Positions 33,169-43,009 of a DNA stretch of 64,000 bases are shown here, piece by piece. The notes beneath the pieces were generated by a model. It was not told the DNA's origin, ran no database searches, and saw only the letters and a program-made list of their open reading frames with translations. The stretch covers positions 24,185,501 to 24,249,500 of the forward strand of contig NC_084899.1 in the NCBI RefSeq assembly GCF_958979055.1, in the 5' to 3' direction. Position 1 is the first letter of the stretch. Each line of letters opens with the position of its first letter. The position numbers were made by a program, and so were the translations under genes. This DNA is from Alnus glutinosa (lineage: Eukaryota; Streptophyta; Magnoliopsida; Fagales; Betulaceae).

Positions 33169-34114
33169 GGGATAATTGCACCATTGGTTATTGTGGTTGG
33201 TCAAAATTACAAATCACTCCCTCTGGTATCAAAATAAATTCAAAAGTCATTGTGGTTAGCTTAATTTACAAATAGCTCACTGGAGTCAAATTCTGTTAAA
33301 AATTTTGACAGAGTTCGTTAAACGCTATGTCAGCACCACGTCAACGCCAATAAAATGGTGACACGTGTCGATCTTAATAAAAAAAATATATAAATCTATT
33401 AAAAATATAAAATAATAAAACTTATTTTTTATTTTAAAAAAAAAAAAAAAAGCAAAGGGCTAGCTGCCAGCCAGTAGCCATCCCTTTGGGGGTGGCGCAC
33501 GGCCACCCCCGACACCTCGGAGCGCTTGAAGACAGGCATGCCACCAATGTTCTCGACGAGGGACTGGTGCTTCTTAAAGAGACAAACTAGATACAGAGGG
33601 TGATGATGAGGCAGAAGACAAACTAGATTCAAAAGGCTCATTTAGGGTTTTTCTCTGATCTAGGGCTTGAATTTCGATGACGATGATGAAGAAGACGAAT
33701 CGGATACAGAGGGTGTTGAGGTTCGAATAATACTGGGTACGGTCGGGGGTGGCCGCGTGCCACCCCCTGCCATCTTTGGGGTTGACATCCAGCCACGACC
33801 AGCCCCCCATTGGTTGGGGTGGCCAGCCACCCCTTTGCTATTTTTTTTTTTAATTTTAATTTTTTTAAAAAAATAAGTTTTATTATTTTATATTTTTAAT
33901 AGATTTATATTTTTTTATTAAGATCAACACGTGTCGTCATCTTATTGGCACTGACATGGCGTTTAAATGAATCTGTCAAAATTTTTAACGGAATTTGACT
34001 GTAGGGAGCTATTTGTAAATTAAGCCAATCACGTGGACATTTGAATTCATTTTGATATAAGAGGGAATGATTTGTAATTTATACCAACCACATGGACCAA
34101 TGGTGCAATTATCC
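33169..34114. mobile_element. Mutator-like element with long terminal inverted repeats (Pack-MULE candidate)
   Basis: The 946-bp element starts GGGATAATTGCACCATTGG and ends CCAATGGTGCAATTATCC. Arms of about 270 bases match each other through GACACGTGT and AATAAAACTTATTTTT. It is flanked by a perfect 10-bp duplication TTTAAAATTA (33159-33168 and 34115-34124), the Mutator signature. Between the arms lies about 400 bases of GC-rich, gene-like sequence unlike the AT-rich arms. On the minus strand it can be read as KKHQSLVENIGGMPVFKRSE (about 33577-33516), and on the plus strand as FDDDDEEDESDTEGVEV (about 33670-33720). No transposase is present. Capture of host exon fragments is plausible but the donor gene was not recognised. 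Confidence 0.82.
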
Positions 34115-34403
34115 TTTAAAATTATTTGTGTAAATGCTGTTGTGGCATCTTTGATTTTATTTCAAGACAATAGTAGTTTCATGTTTTTGTAATAATATTA
34201 TGCTTTATTTATAATTTGTTATCTCAAATAGAAGCTCTGATATTATGTGATGAAGAGTGAGATATGATCTTTTTATTAAAAAATAAAATAAAATTGTACA
34301 TGTTTTCTTCTGCTGCCAATGTATGTAAATGTAATAGCACCATGTGGAATTATGATATTTCTGCTTTGCGACTTATATAAAAGTCGGGGTGTTACACCCA
34401 CTC

Positions 34404-34640
34404 TGTGACATCTCACATCGGCTAAGTATATGAATGATGATATACTTATATGTATTCACATCATTCTTGACATAACGTATTTTAAAGCCATAATGACCAT
34501 GAACTTATAAGAACTCCGCAATAAAGCGTTCTAATACGAGAGTAGTATCGGGATTGGTAACCTCCTTGTAAGTCCATGGGTAATGGCCATGGTTTTATAA
34601 TTGAATTGTGTGGATAATTAAGTGGGTCAATGATGCACAA
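34404..34640 (+). mobile_element. Cassandra-type LTR carrying 5S-rRNA-like sequence
   Basis: Begins TGTGACATCTCACATCGGC, as Cassandra LTRs do. At about 34508-34580 it contains a diverged 5S rRNA 3' half on the plus strand: AGAACTCCGCAATAAAGCG, then GAGAGTAGTATCGGGATTGG and AACCTCC. It starts 8 bases after the large solo LTR ends. The right end is uncertain. It is an old fossil, not a 5S gene. Confidence 0.72.
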
Positions 34641-35004
34641 GAACATATGTCAAATGTGTCAAATTTCAATGTCTTTTAAATTTTTAGGAAGACTATGATG
34701 CAAATAGCCAAAAGATCAATCTTTAAGACCTTGGCTATTTATTAACGTGGACAACATAATTTATAGTTCGTTTGATTTTGCAAGTTAAAAAGTATGTTTT
34801 TAAATAAAATCGTTGAAACTGAAAGTATCATGTTTAGAAATGCATGTGTTTGAAAAACAAATAGGGGTTTGAAAGCATTAAAAAAGAAATTGCAAATAAA
34901 GAGTGCATTTATTAACTCATGATTTTTAAAAATATTAATTGTATTTTTAAAAATTATATTTTTATTAACTTCATTTTAAAATCTTTATTTTTTCTAATCA
35001 TACG

Positions 35005-36178
35005 TGTTGAGGAAATTATCTTTCTCAAAACCCAATTGAGCCAATAACTGAATTCTTGGCTCAATCGGTTTGACCGACCCGAGAAAGCTCGGTCAGTCAT
35101 AAAGATCTCGAAAGATTATTGAAGAATCTTGTATACATGCATGATCTAGGGATGTATTCTATCTCAGAAAGGTATGCACTTGGGAACTCGAGAATAACAT
35201 GAAGAGTGCCCCTATCTAGTTGGTCCTGAGCTGAGAAATATCTGGGACACTTAACCACCTTAAGGGGATCGTGGACTTTAGAACTTAGAAGACGCGGAGT
35301 ACGCGACACTCTTTCCTTGAGAGACAGTGATCCAGAAAAAGCGCTCTCTTCCAAAGGTTTGGAGATTGTGGGTCACTACTCTAACGACCCACCCCAATGA
35401 CACAGTATTGTCTACTTTTGGCTTCCCTAAACCAGACTTCACAGGAGGTCACTCATCCTAATACTACTCTCGCAGAAGCACGCTTAATTGTTGAATTCTG
35501 ATAGGTTCATGACCATCACGGTTTTAAAACGCGTTGTGTCAAAAATGGTGCGTTTATACATATAAGCACATCCCCATTTCCAAGCAATGTGAGCCGTCAC
35601 AATCACCCATTCTTGGGACCCAATTTTCCCGCTAGCGACCTTCATGAGATCACCCCATTCTTGGCAAGTGCCCGCTGGCAACCCTCATGGGCTTGTGCAC
35701 GCTTCCCCCATCTCAGGCTAGGCAATGACTCTAATACAATTTATAATGACCCACCCCAATGACACAATATTGTCCGTTTCTTGTTCCCCCAAACCAGACT
35801 TCCCAAGAGGTCACTCATCCTGGTAATACTCTCGCAGAAGCAAGCTTAACTGTGGAGTTTTAATAGGTTCATGATCATCACAGCTTTAAAACGCGTTGTG
35901 TCAAGAAGGGTGCGTTTATACACATAAGCACCCTGGCGATGTGGGTCGTCACAACTAGCTCCTTGAGAAAGTCGTGGGTCACTACCTCCCTGAAGAGATC
36001 GTAGATCTCAAGAAGTCTGTGACTCTCTAAAAAAGTTATAACCGCATATATGTGACTATAAATAAGCTGCAACTTTGTGTATCATACTACGCTGAATTTA
36101 TCTTATTTATGCTCAATACTCTTTGAAATTATCTACTAATTTAAGCATCAGAGTGAGACACTGTCCACGCATTCGACA
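35005..36178 (-). mobile_element. LTR-like segment interrupted by a Cassandra element
   Basis: Sequence on both sides of the Cassandra element at 35380-35953 looks like one older LTR fossil: TGTTGAGGAAATTATC at the left; at the right a TATA-like GACTATAAATAAGC and CACTGTCCACGCATTCGACA. No matching target duplication was found, so limits, orientation and family are uncertain. Confidence 0.45.
35380..35953 (-). mobile_element. Cassandra TRIM retroelement with two 5S-rRNA-bearing LTRs
   Basis: On the minus strand, two LTRs (35953-35742, 212 bp, and 35601-35380, 222 bp) each begin TGTGACG. They flank an internal part of 140 bp. Each LTR contains 5S-rRNA-like sequence, for example TTAAGCGTGCTTCTGCGAGA, then GTAGTATTAGGATGAGTGAC and CTCC. 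TTGTATTAGAGTC next to the first LTR matches a tRNA-Met primer-binding site. Flanking 5-mers ACTAC and ACTAG differ at one base. The element has no coding capacity, as is normal for this family, and its architecture is complete. Confidence 0.85.
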
Positions 36179-36768
36179 AGTCTTTGCTAGCCGGCATATC
36201 TAGAAAGAAACCAATCGAAAGTTGACAAATTACCAAATAAAACTGTAGCAACAGTACTTATGACAAACCTTTTAAGTGGGAATGGGGAAGGGTATTATAA
36301 TTGGATTGTGTGAATAATCCACACATGTGAATTATGTGAAAGCTGTCAAATTTCAAAGGGCATTAGGAAGACTTTTGGTGAAAACCGGACAGAAGCCTAT
36401 CTTTAAGACATTTGACTTTGGTGTCGCAATGATGACGCTCCTGATTCTCACCAGCACCTGAACCGGCCGCCTGTCACATTTTAGTTCTATCACTTCGGGT
36501 AGTGTTGAACCCTGCACGTGGGGCAGGCATGAGAAAAAGGAATAACAAAAACAGTGAAAGAATTTTTATTTTTATTTTTATTTTTTAAAAAAAAAAAAAT
36601 TAAGAGACAAGAATTTAACGAGTATTTGGAGCGTTTATAGACGGGGGATTCCCGTGGGAATTTTGACAAGTTTTCAAATTATTCGGGTCCCACTAGTTAA
36701 ATGTTATTTTTAATTAATTCGAATATAAATTTGGATGAAATATAATTATATTCGGTTAATTACTTTAA
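36179..36768. other. Gene-free DNA resembling 34.58-34.74 kb
   Basis: About 36290-36430 shares words with about 34580-34740 (GAATTGTGTGGATAATTAAG versus GGATTGTGTGAATAATCCAC; TGTCAAATTTCAA; AGGAAGACT). The two stretches lie outside the LTR-like segment at 35005-36178 and may be a repeat flanking it. No gene is seen. Confidence 0.4.
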
Positions 36769-36923
36769 AAATAATGATTCAATGCCACCTAAATATATAA
36801 TTTTTCACCATTAATTTTTAAATTTTTTTTATTTTTTAAAAATAAATTAAAGTGGGGGACCACTTTGCCACATAGACAAGGTGGTGAAAAGTTGTATATT
36901 TAAGTGGTAGTGAATCATTACTC
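36769..36923. mobile_element. Mutator-like MITE, GAGAAATGAT family, copy 2
   Basis: The 155-bp relative of 10857-11039 shares GGGGGACCACTTTGCCACAT, then AGACAAGGTGGTGAAAAGTT, and the right end AGTGAATCATTACTC. It is flanked by a perfect 9-bp duplication TTACTTTAA (36760-36768 and 36924-36932). Its left arm is more diverged than its right. Confidence 0.88.
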
Positions 36924-36932
36924 TTACTTTAA

Positions 36933-37374
36933 TTTAAAAATTGATGAGCCGTTACTGTATTTATCAAATTTGCCGGACACCATAGCTCATCTAACATATA
37001 AAAGAAAAAAGGAAAAAAAAAAAAAAAAAAACTCTTACTCTTGATAAAATATGTACATATCTTTGGAATATAGTTGCTTTGAAATAAAAAAAAATATAAA
37101 GATAATAGTGAAAGTAAATAGGTAAAATAGAGAGTGCGATCCAAGCATTTTAAAATATCCGGTAGCTAATTTTTTATTTTTATTTTTCTAAAAAATGATT
37201 GTTTTAAAAAATGATTTTTTTTAAAACTAGAATAGAGAAATTTTTTTGCTAAACCCAGTATAAATATATGAATAGTTATAAACATTGGACACTTGGTGAT
37301 AACATGTGACACTTGTTAAAAGTATATTTTGGTGGGATTCAAACTTTTTTGGAAAAACTTCATTTCATAATTTT
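36933..37374. other. AT-rich spacer
   Basis: Contains an A run at about 37014-37031. No gene or element is seen. Confidence 0.4.
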
Positions 37375-38195
37375 TGTAGAAAGATATCCAAACTTTAAAA
37401 AGTGTCAATTTAGGGTATCCATCTTTCAATTTTTCGAATTTCAACATTTCATTAGAATTTTCTGTTAAATTCTATCAAAATTTTCAAAATATCCTTGTTT
37501 TTTTTTTAAAAAAATTTTTTTTATAAAAATCTTCAAAGATTCAGGAATTAGTATTTTTGTAAATTCTGTTAAATTTTGAATAAATCCTTGCATTATTTTT
37601 TTAAGAAAAAAGAAAAAGAATGGTATTTTAAAATTGTTGACAAGATTTAACAGAAAAATAACTTCATAAAAGGGTATCGAATTATGCATAACTTTGAGAT
37701 AAGTGTCATGAACTAGCAAACGTCTCAAACTTGGGTATCCAAGTTTTCAAATGTCTTACTAAGTGTATTCTGTTAGGATTTACTGTTAAATCCTGCAAAA
37801 ATTTCCAAAATATCCTTGTATTTATTTTTTAAAAAAAAGTTTATAAAATTTTTAAAGATTCAGGCATGAATATTTTTGTAAATTCTATTAAATTCTAATC
37901 AACACCTAGATCCTAGCATTTTTTTCTTCTTTTTTTTTTCCTAAAAAAAATGGAGGTATTTTGATACCGTTAAGTGAGACGTTTGAAAATTTAGATACCC
38001 CAATTTGAAACGTTTGCTAGTTATCTCAAAATAGCATATAATTCGATACCTTTTTGTGATGTTATTATTTTAATAGAAAATTCTAACGGAAGGTTGAAAT
38101 TGAAAAAAAAAAAATTGAAAGATAGATACTCTAAATTAACACTTTTTAAAGTTTGAATAACTTTTTGTAAAAGTGATAAAAAATCAAGAATTATA
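37375..38195. mobile_element. Long inverted-repeat DNA element(s), Mutator-like
   Basis: Arms facing each other include ACTTTAAAAAGTGTCAATTT, then AGGGTATCCATCTTTCAATT on the left, and GAAAGATAGATACTCTAAAT, then TAACACTTTTTAAAGTTTGA on the right. The interior repeats similar words (TTTTGTAAATTCTGTTAAAT; AAATATCCTTGT) twice, so more than one related copy may be nested. No coding capacity; ends approximate. Confidence 0.6.
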
Positions 38196-38624
38196 AATAA
38201 TTTTTCTTTCTTAAAAAAAAAAAAAAAAATGGTCACGTCACCGCCCTTAGTAGAGAAAAAGGTTAACCACGCGCCTACCCTAATCTAGTCAGAGTGGTTG
38301 GCCGTTGTAGTGGCCTTACAGTCACCCTTAGGCCCATTGCTCACCTAAGTATTTATTATTCCCGTCTACAACATACTCAATTGCTATTTTCCACTCGAAC
38401 ATGGACTATATTCACAAGATACTCCAAATAAGAAACCCTCACAAAAAAAATTAAAAAAAAAAAAAAATGAACTTTTCATTAACTTAATAATAAGTAGTAA
38501 AGGACAAAGGTGTGCTTGAAGATTAGATAGAAATAATCAGGATATTTCACTCGATTAATGCATGCTCAAAGAATAAAAGCCTTTTTTATTTTTTATTTTT
38601 TCTTTCTTTTCTCAACTAAGTAGA
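38196..38624. other. Gene-free spacer
   Basis: Contains A runs near 38213-38229 and 38450-38467 and T-rich sequence at 38581-38610. No gene is seen. Confidence 0.4.
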
Positions 38625-39578
38625 TTTTTTTATTTTTTTTAACAAACAGCGTGTACTATCATATATTACTCAAGAAAGCTCTAGAGCAAAGACAAAAACA
38701 AGAGGTACAAGACTCCTATACCCTAAGCCAGATAAATCTGACTTGAATAGCAACCAAATCAATACATAACCATTACAGGGACAGCACTGAGCCATTCTTT
38801 ACATTTAAGCACAATCAACAAATAAAAGAGAGTAGATCTAGCACCTAAGCTAACAAATAGTCCAGTAACATTTAAGTATCATAGAGGCAGATTGTGAAAA
38901 GAAAAGAAAAGAACATAAAACACCCTAAACAGAGCCAAAACCGAGACTGGCATCGAGTGGCGCCGCCACCGGAGACCTCTTCTGCAACAGAAATTCGCCG
39001 GAAGATCTCGGATCCACCAAAAAGCCCCTAACCACGCCATGGAAAATAAGCCATGACCCACACACGCTAGTCCAGGGAGTGACCTCCCTGGCATGTGTAG
39101 GCCACGCGCCGAGCGTGAAGAACCGGCACGGTCGTGGCTAGAGGCTGCTAGATTGGAAGAAGCCAGGGACCATCGTGGAGAGGTGCGTGTCTTGGAAAAA
39201 TCAACCGAAGTGAGCAGATTTGACTCCAAAGAAAGAAACCAAAACAAAGATATATCAGGTTAGAAACTCCGCTGGAAAAACACACCAGAAAGTCGCTCTC
39301 CAACCCAAATCCAGTGAAGTCGTCTGCAGGGAAACATCAACCACTACCAGATCTACCCGGGGGAACAAAAACTCCAAAGCCTTAATGGATGGTGGACACC
39401 AAAAACTTCACTGACTCTAACCAGGGAGGAGCAAAAAACCTCCCGCACCTTAGAAAGGCGAGGAGAAAACACCACCGGAGGACGGAGGTGTGGAACCTCC
39501 CCACCCTGAACATCTAGCCGCTTAGTCTTCTTTTACTCTCTAGGGCCGGCTCCAGAGAGAAAGCGACACATTGTACCT
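38625..39578 (-). mobile_element. Poly-A-tailed retroposon, GC-richer, non-coding
   Basis: On the minus strand a unit of roughly 0.95 kb or more ends in a poly-A tract (T-rich at 38625-38640), preceded by AGTAATATATGATAGTACAC. Its body is GC-rich and protein-like but has no recognisable domain; the 122-codon frame at 38879-39247 matches no known family. ACTAAGTAGA (38615-38624) and ATTAAGTAGA (39906-39915) may be its target duplication. In that case the unit extends to 39905 and the MITE at 39582-39876 inserted near its 5' end. Confidence 0.55.
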
Positions 39579-39581
39579 TTA

Positions 39582-39876
39582 GGGTGTGTTTGAGATTGCG
39601 ATTTCGTAGATAATAAATGCGATTTTAAACCAAATCGCAAAACATAAATCGTTTGAGAACTGCGTTTTAAAAAATTGCGATTTGAAAACGCAGAAAATCT
39701 GTTTTTCCAAATCACAAGTAAGATGGTGCTTTTTTGAAAACGCATAATTTTAAAGGCTAAACTGCGATTTTGTCAAACGCTTAACTGTGTTTTTAAAAAT
39801 CATTTTTTTCAAATCGCACATTTTAAAATCGTTATTTTAAATCGCACTTTTTGAAATCGCAAACCCAAACGGACCC
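39582..39876. mobile_element. PIF/Harbinger (Tourist-like) MITE
   Basis: The 295-bp element starts GGGTGTGTTTGAGATTGCGA and ends TCGCAAACCCAAACGGACCC. A 3-bp duplication TTA flanks it (39579-39581 and 39877-39879), the PIF/Harbinger signature. The interior is built of repeated AAATCGCA/TGCGATTT words on both strands. Confidence 0.85.
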
Positions 39877-39915
39877 TTACTTGCCTAATTCCAAAGCCCC
39901 TTATGATTAAGTAGA

Positions 39916-40404
39916 ATTAGAAAGCTAATACTTTATCAACCACGTGAGTGGTGCTTATGATAAGAATTAATGCAATGAAGGCCATGCTGATTACAGCCAC
40001 TTGCTGCTAATATCATTAATTTTCTACCACGTTTTTCATGTTACTTTTTGCTCCACTCGGCTATTGCTTATCGTCGGTCAATCAATTGATTATCCTCCAT
40101 CTAAAACGTTTCCCACACTTTTTTTTATTTTTTTTATTTTTTATTTTTTTAAGGGGAAACGTTTCTCACTCTTTAAGTCTTGTGGTAATGAAATAGGTCG
40201 AACGTTTTTTCTTTCAGCCCGCTTTAACCGTGGGAAGAATTTCCTCCGAATTAGATAAAAAACGGTTGGTATGTATAATATAATGTCTTGCAAATTCCTT
40301 TCTTTTTTTTTAAGCTGAGTTTAACAAATTGAGTTTAAAAAATTTCTTTTAAATCTCGTTTTGAAAGTCCTTCAAAGACCTTTTTCATACTGTGAATTAT
40401 TTGG
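39916..40404. other. Gene-free spacer
   Basis: T-rich run at about 40108-40151. No gene is seen. Confidence 0.4.
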
Positions 40405-40935
40405 AAAAATAAAATAAAATTAGTCCCTTTATATTCTTGCAATTTTGATTTAAATATCTAAAGTTTTCAGTTTTGACGAATTTGGTTCTTAAATTTGTTT
40501 GTTTGTTTGTTTTTTTTTTCAAATAAGTTCTTCGGTCAACGTACGTCCAATTAATTAACAATGTGTCATGTTAAACCAATCAATTAATTTTATGAGAACC
40601 TCGTTTGGCACATCATGTGCGAACTATACGTGTCACGTAACACAATTACTTAAATTATAAATTTACCCTAAAATTTTTAATTTTAATGTAAATTTGTAAT
40701 TTAAAGTAATTATGTTACGTGACATGTACATTTAGTACATAACATGTCAAACACGAGCCACGTGACATTAAATAATTGGTCTGACATGATATATCGTTAA
40801 TTAAAGAATAAGTTAATAAAATAACCTATTTGAATTCAGCGAAAAACCTTAAAGACCTAATTGTTGAAGTTCAAAACCTAGAGACTAAATTGAAATCGCA
40901 CGAAATCATAAGAACTAAATTTGATTTTTCCCTTC
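40405..40935. mobile_element. Mutator-like element with very long inverted repeats
   Basis: Almost the whole 0.5 kb is palindromic. ACGTGTCACGTAACACAATT and AATTATGTTACGTGACATGT face each other around a short centre near 40670. Outer arms TTAGTCCCTTTATATTCTTG and TCATAAGAACTAAATTTGAT are related. Similar AAATAAAA words flank both ends, but the target duplication is not clean, so limits are approximate. Confidence 0.6.
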
Positions 40936-41130
40936 AAATAAAACTAAGAGAGACATAGAATTTCAATGCTCTCTTTCATTTTCGAGACAAGGTACACAAT
41001 CTCCATGCAAGTTCAATTGAAATTCCAAGCTCCCTGAACACTAACTTAGTCCCACTGTGGAAAGGGGGAAAAACCCCTCACTGTAATCAAAGAATTTCTC
41101 TATCTTGAAGAAGTAAAGGATTATTGAATA

Positions 41131-42976
41131 CTACCATGCAAACCGGCTTCCTGTTCCATCAAGAAAACGATCAGTATGCCATCCTCTGGCCTGCAGTCCA
41201 GATAAAAATGGAGAGAACACATCATTCATCTTGTCGTAAGCCTCTTGCAGGAAGCTACCACTTGGCTCATGAAAAGACTTCTCCATATGTACAGCATATG
41301 CCGCAACAAGCCACCCCCTCAATGCATCTTCAGCAGTAGCATCATGCTCCAATATCATGTCAACCCATTTAGTTCCATGACTTAAAATAAACTTCTCCTC
41401 AGGGAATATTTGCTTCAATTCGCGAAGTTTTGACGGCTTCACCGCCTTGTGCAAAGCCCTTCCAACTTTTACATTTCCAGCATCTTCTATTAGCCGCCCG
41501 GTAAACAGGAGATCTTCTCGGTATCTTAGGTCAGCAGGGCTAGATATTTTCCCTGTCTGCTTGGATTTCAATCAAACAGCAGAACAGATAGGGAGAAATT
41601 AAAAATAAATATATATATACACAAGTAAAATAATAGGAAACACAAGTATGCTATTGAGTATGAACTTCAAAACAAACCTTGAGAAAATCAGCCACAAGCA
41701 TTGCAGTTCTCTGAGGATTCAATGTGTTTACAGGAGCAGCTCGCATTTCTTCAACAACACTGTATACATGTATGATCGAAAGAAGAGGCCCGACAACCAA
41801 CTGAAAGAAATCATCAGTGATTAGAAGTTCAGAACCACCAGACAGCATTAGATTTCTATGAAACAAGATTAATTGTTACATCTCCAAAAGTAAATAAATC
41901 TTAGTTGCAAATTTGTCTTAATGTATATGAACTAATCCACAACCAAGACTCCAAAAGCACCATTCACCATGCTTTGGAACTTCCGAAAAAAAATACAAAC
42001 TACTGGCACCTTTTAAATACTTAATAACCTGCCTCATAATATCATAATCACAAAACATGTTTTCACTATTTTTATCAATTTTGAATAAATATTTATAAAT
42101 TGATTCGTCCCAGGAAGACTAGGCTTCACTCAATTTTTAAATATATTAACATACTATATCAATTTTTAAAAATATTAAGTTCTATAAATTTACTTTTTTA
42201 AATTTTTGGAGTAAGTGAGGAGAGCTTGTGATGTTGAACCAAAGTTTGTGGGTGCCTATTTCAGATGGATTTTGGGCTAATACCAAAGAGAGAAGTGATG
42301 TGAATTTGAGGTATAGAGCATTAACTTAAAAAATTTCAAAAGAGTCGCAAACAAATTTTTAAGTCCACAGCATACATCATCCTTTCTTCTCTAACTCCAA
42401 ATTGTTGTGTTACTTCCATTTTTTTTTCCTGTAAAGAATGGTCCACATTTCGATGTAACAGACTATTGAATTTACCATGAATATGAACTCTCTCATTCTT
42501 CAGGTTTCCAGTCATATATAACATTAAGTCAGAGTAAAATTTTCATTTCATGATAGTCTAAAAAAGAGTAGTATCAGAAAGTGCAATCCCAATATTATGA
42601 ATGCGATTAAATAAAATATACAAACTGTGCTGAGATTCCAGAAATCAAACATTGATACATTGATGACTACCTTTCCTTGCACCGATGAACAAATAGTAGA
42701 TGCTAATTGAATTCCTGCTCCTAATCCAACAACATTGAAAAGAGTTGAGATGGCCTCGCCCTTTGCAAAAAGATCACTAAGATTGCCTTCTTTGGCAAAT
42801 GAAGAATATATAGGTAATCTTGTGGCTCTTGCTGCAACAACTGCCATCCCCTGTTTACTCAAAGGCAGAGAAGGGGATTGTTATAAGGTCCACTACAAGT
42901 ACCAATATAATATACTATACATTTGGATGTAAATAATTTTTATCGAAATGAAATTAAAACTTCTAAAAACAGTAGA

Positions 42977-43009
<33 letters not shown>

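Larger units (their letters stand above)
30934..34396 (+). mobile_element. Large solo LTR (Ty3/Gypsy-like) with a nested Mutator-like insertion
   Basis: This LTR fossil starts TGTAACGCCCATAATAAAA and ends AAGTCGGGGTGTTACA, with a perfect 5-bp target duplication CCCAC (30929-30933 and 34397-34401). It spans 3.46 kb, of which 946 bp at 33169-34114 is a later Mutator-like insertion, so the LTR itself is about 2.5 kb. TGTAACGCCC...GGTGTTACA ends and long LTRs are usual in plant Ty3/Gypsy families. There is no internal coding region. It contains a duplicated stretch near 31703-31880 and the compound tandem repeat at 32371-32602. Confidence 0.85.

Noticed and set aside
34505-35890. Functional 5S rRNA genes
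   Set aside because: The 5S-like segments are diverged, incomplete and sit at the expected place within Cassandra-type LTRs.
38879-39247. Protein gene of 122 codons
   Set aside because: It lies within a poly-A-tailed repeat, has low-complexity GC-rich translation and no known domain.
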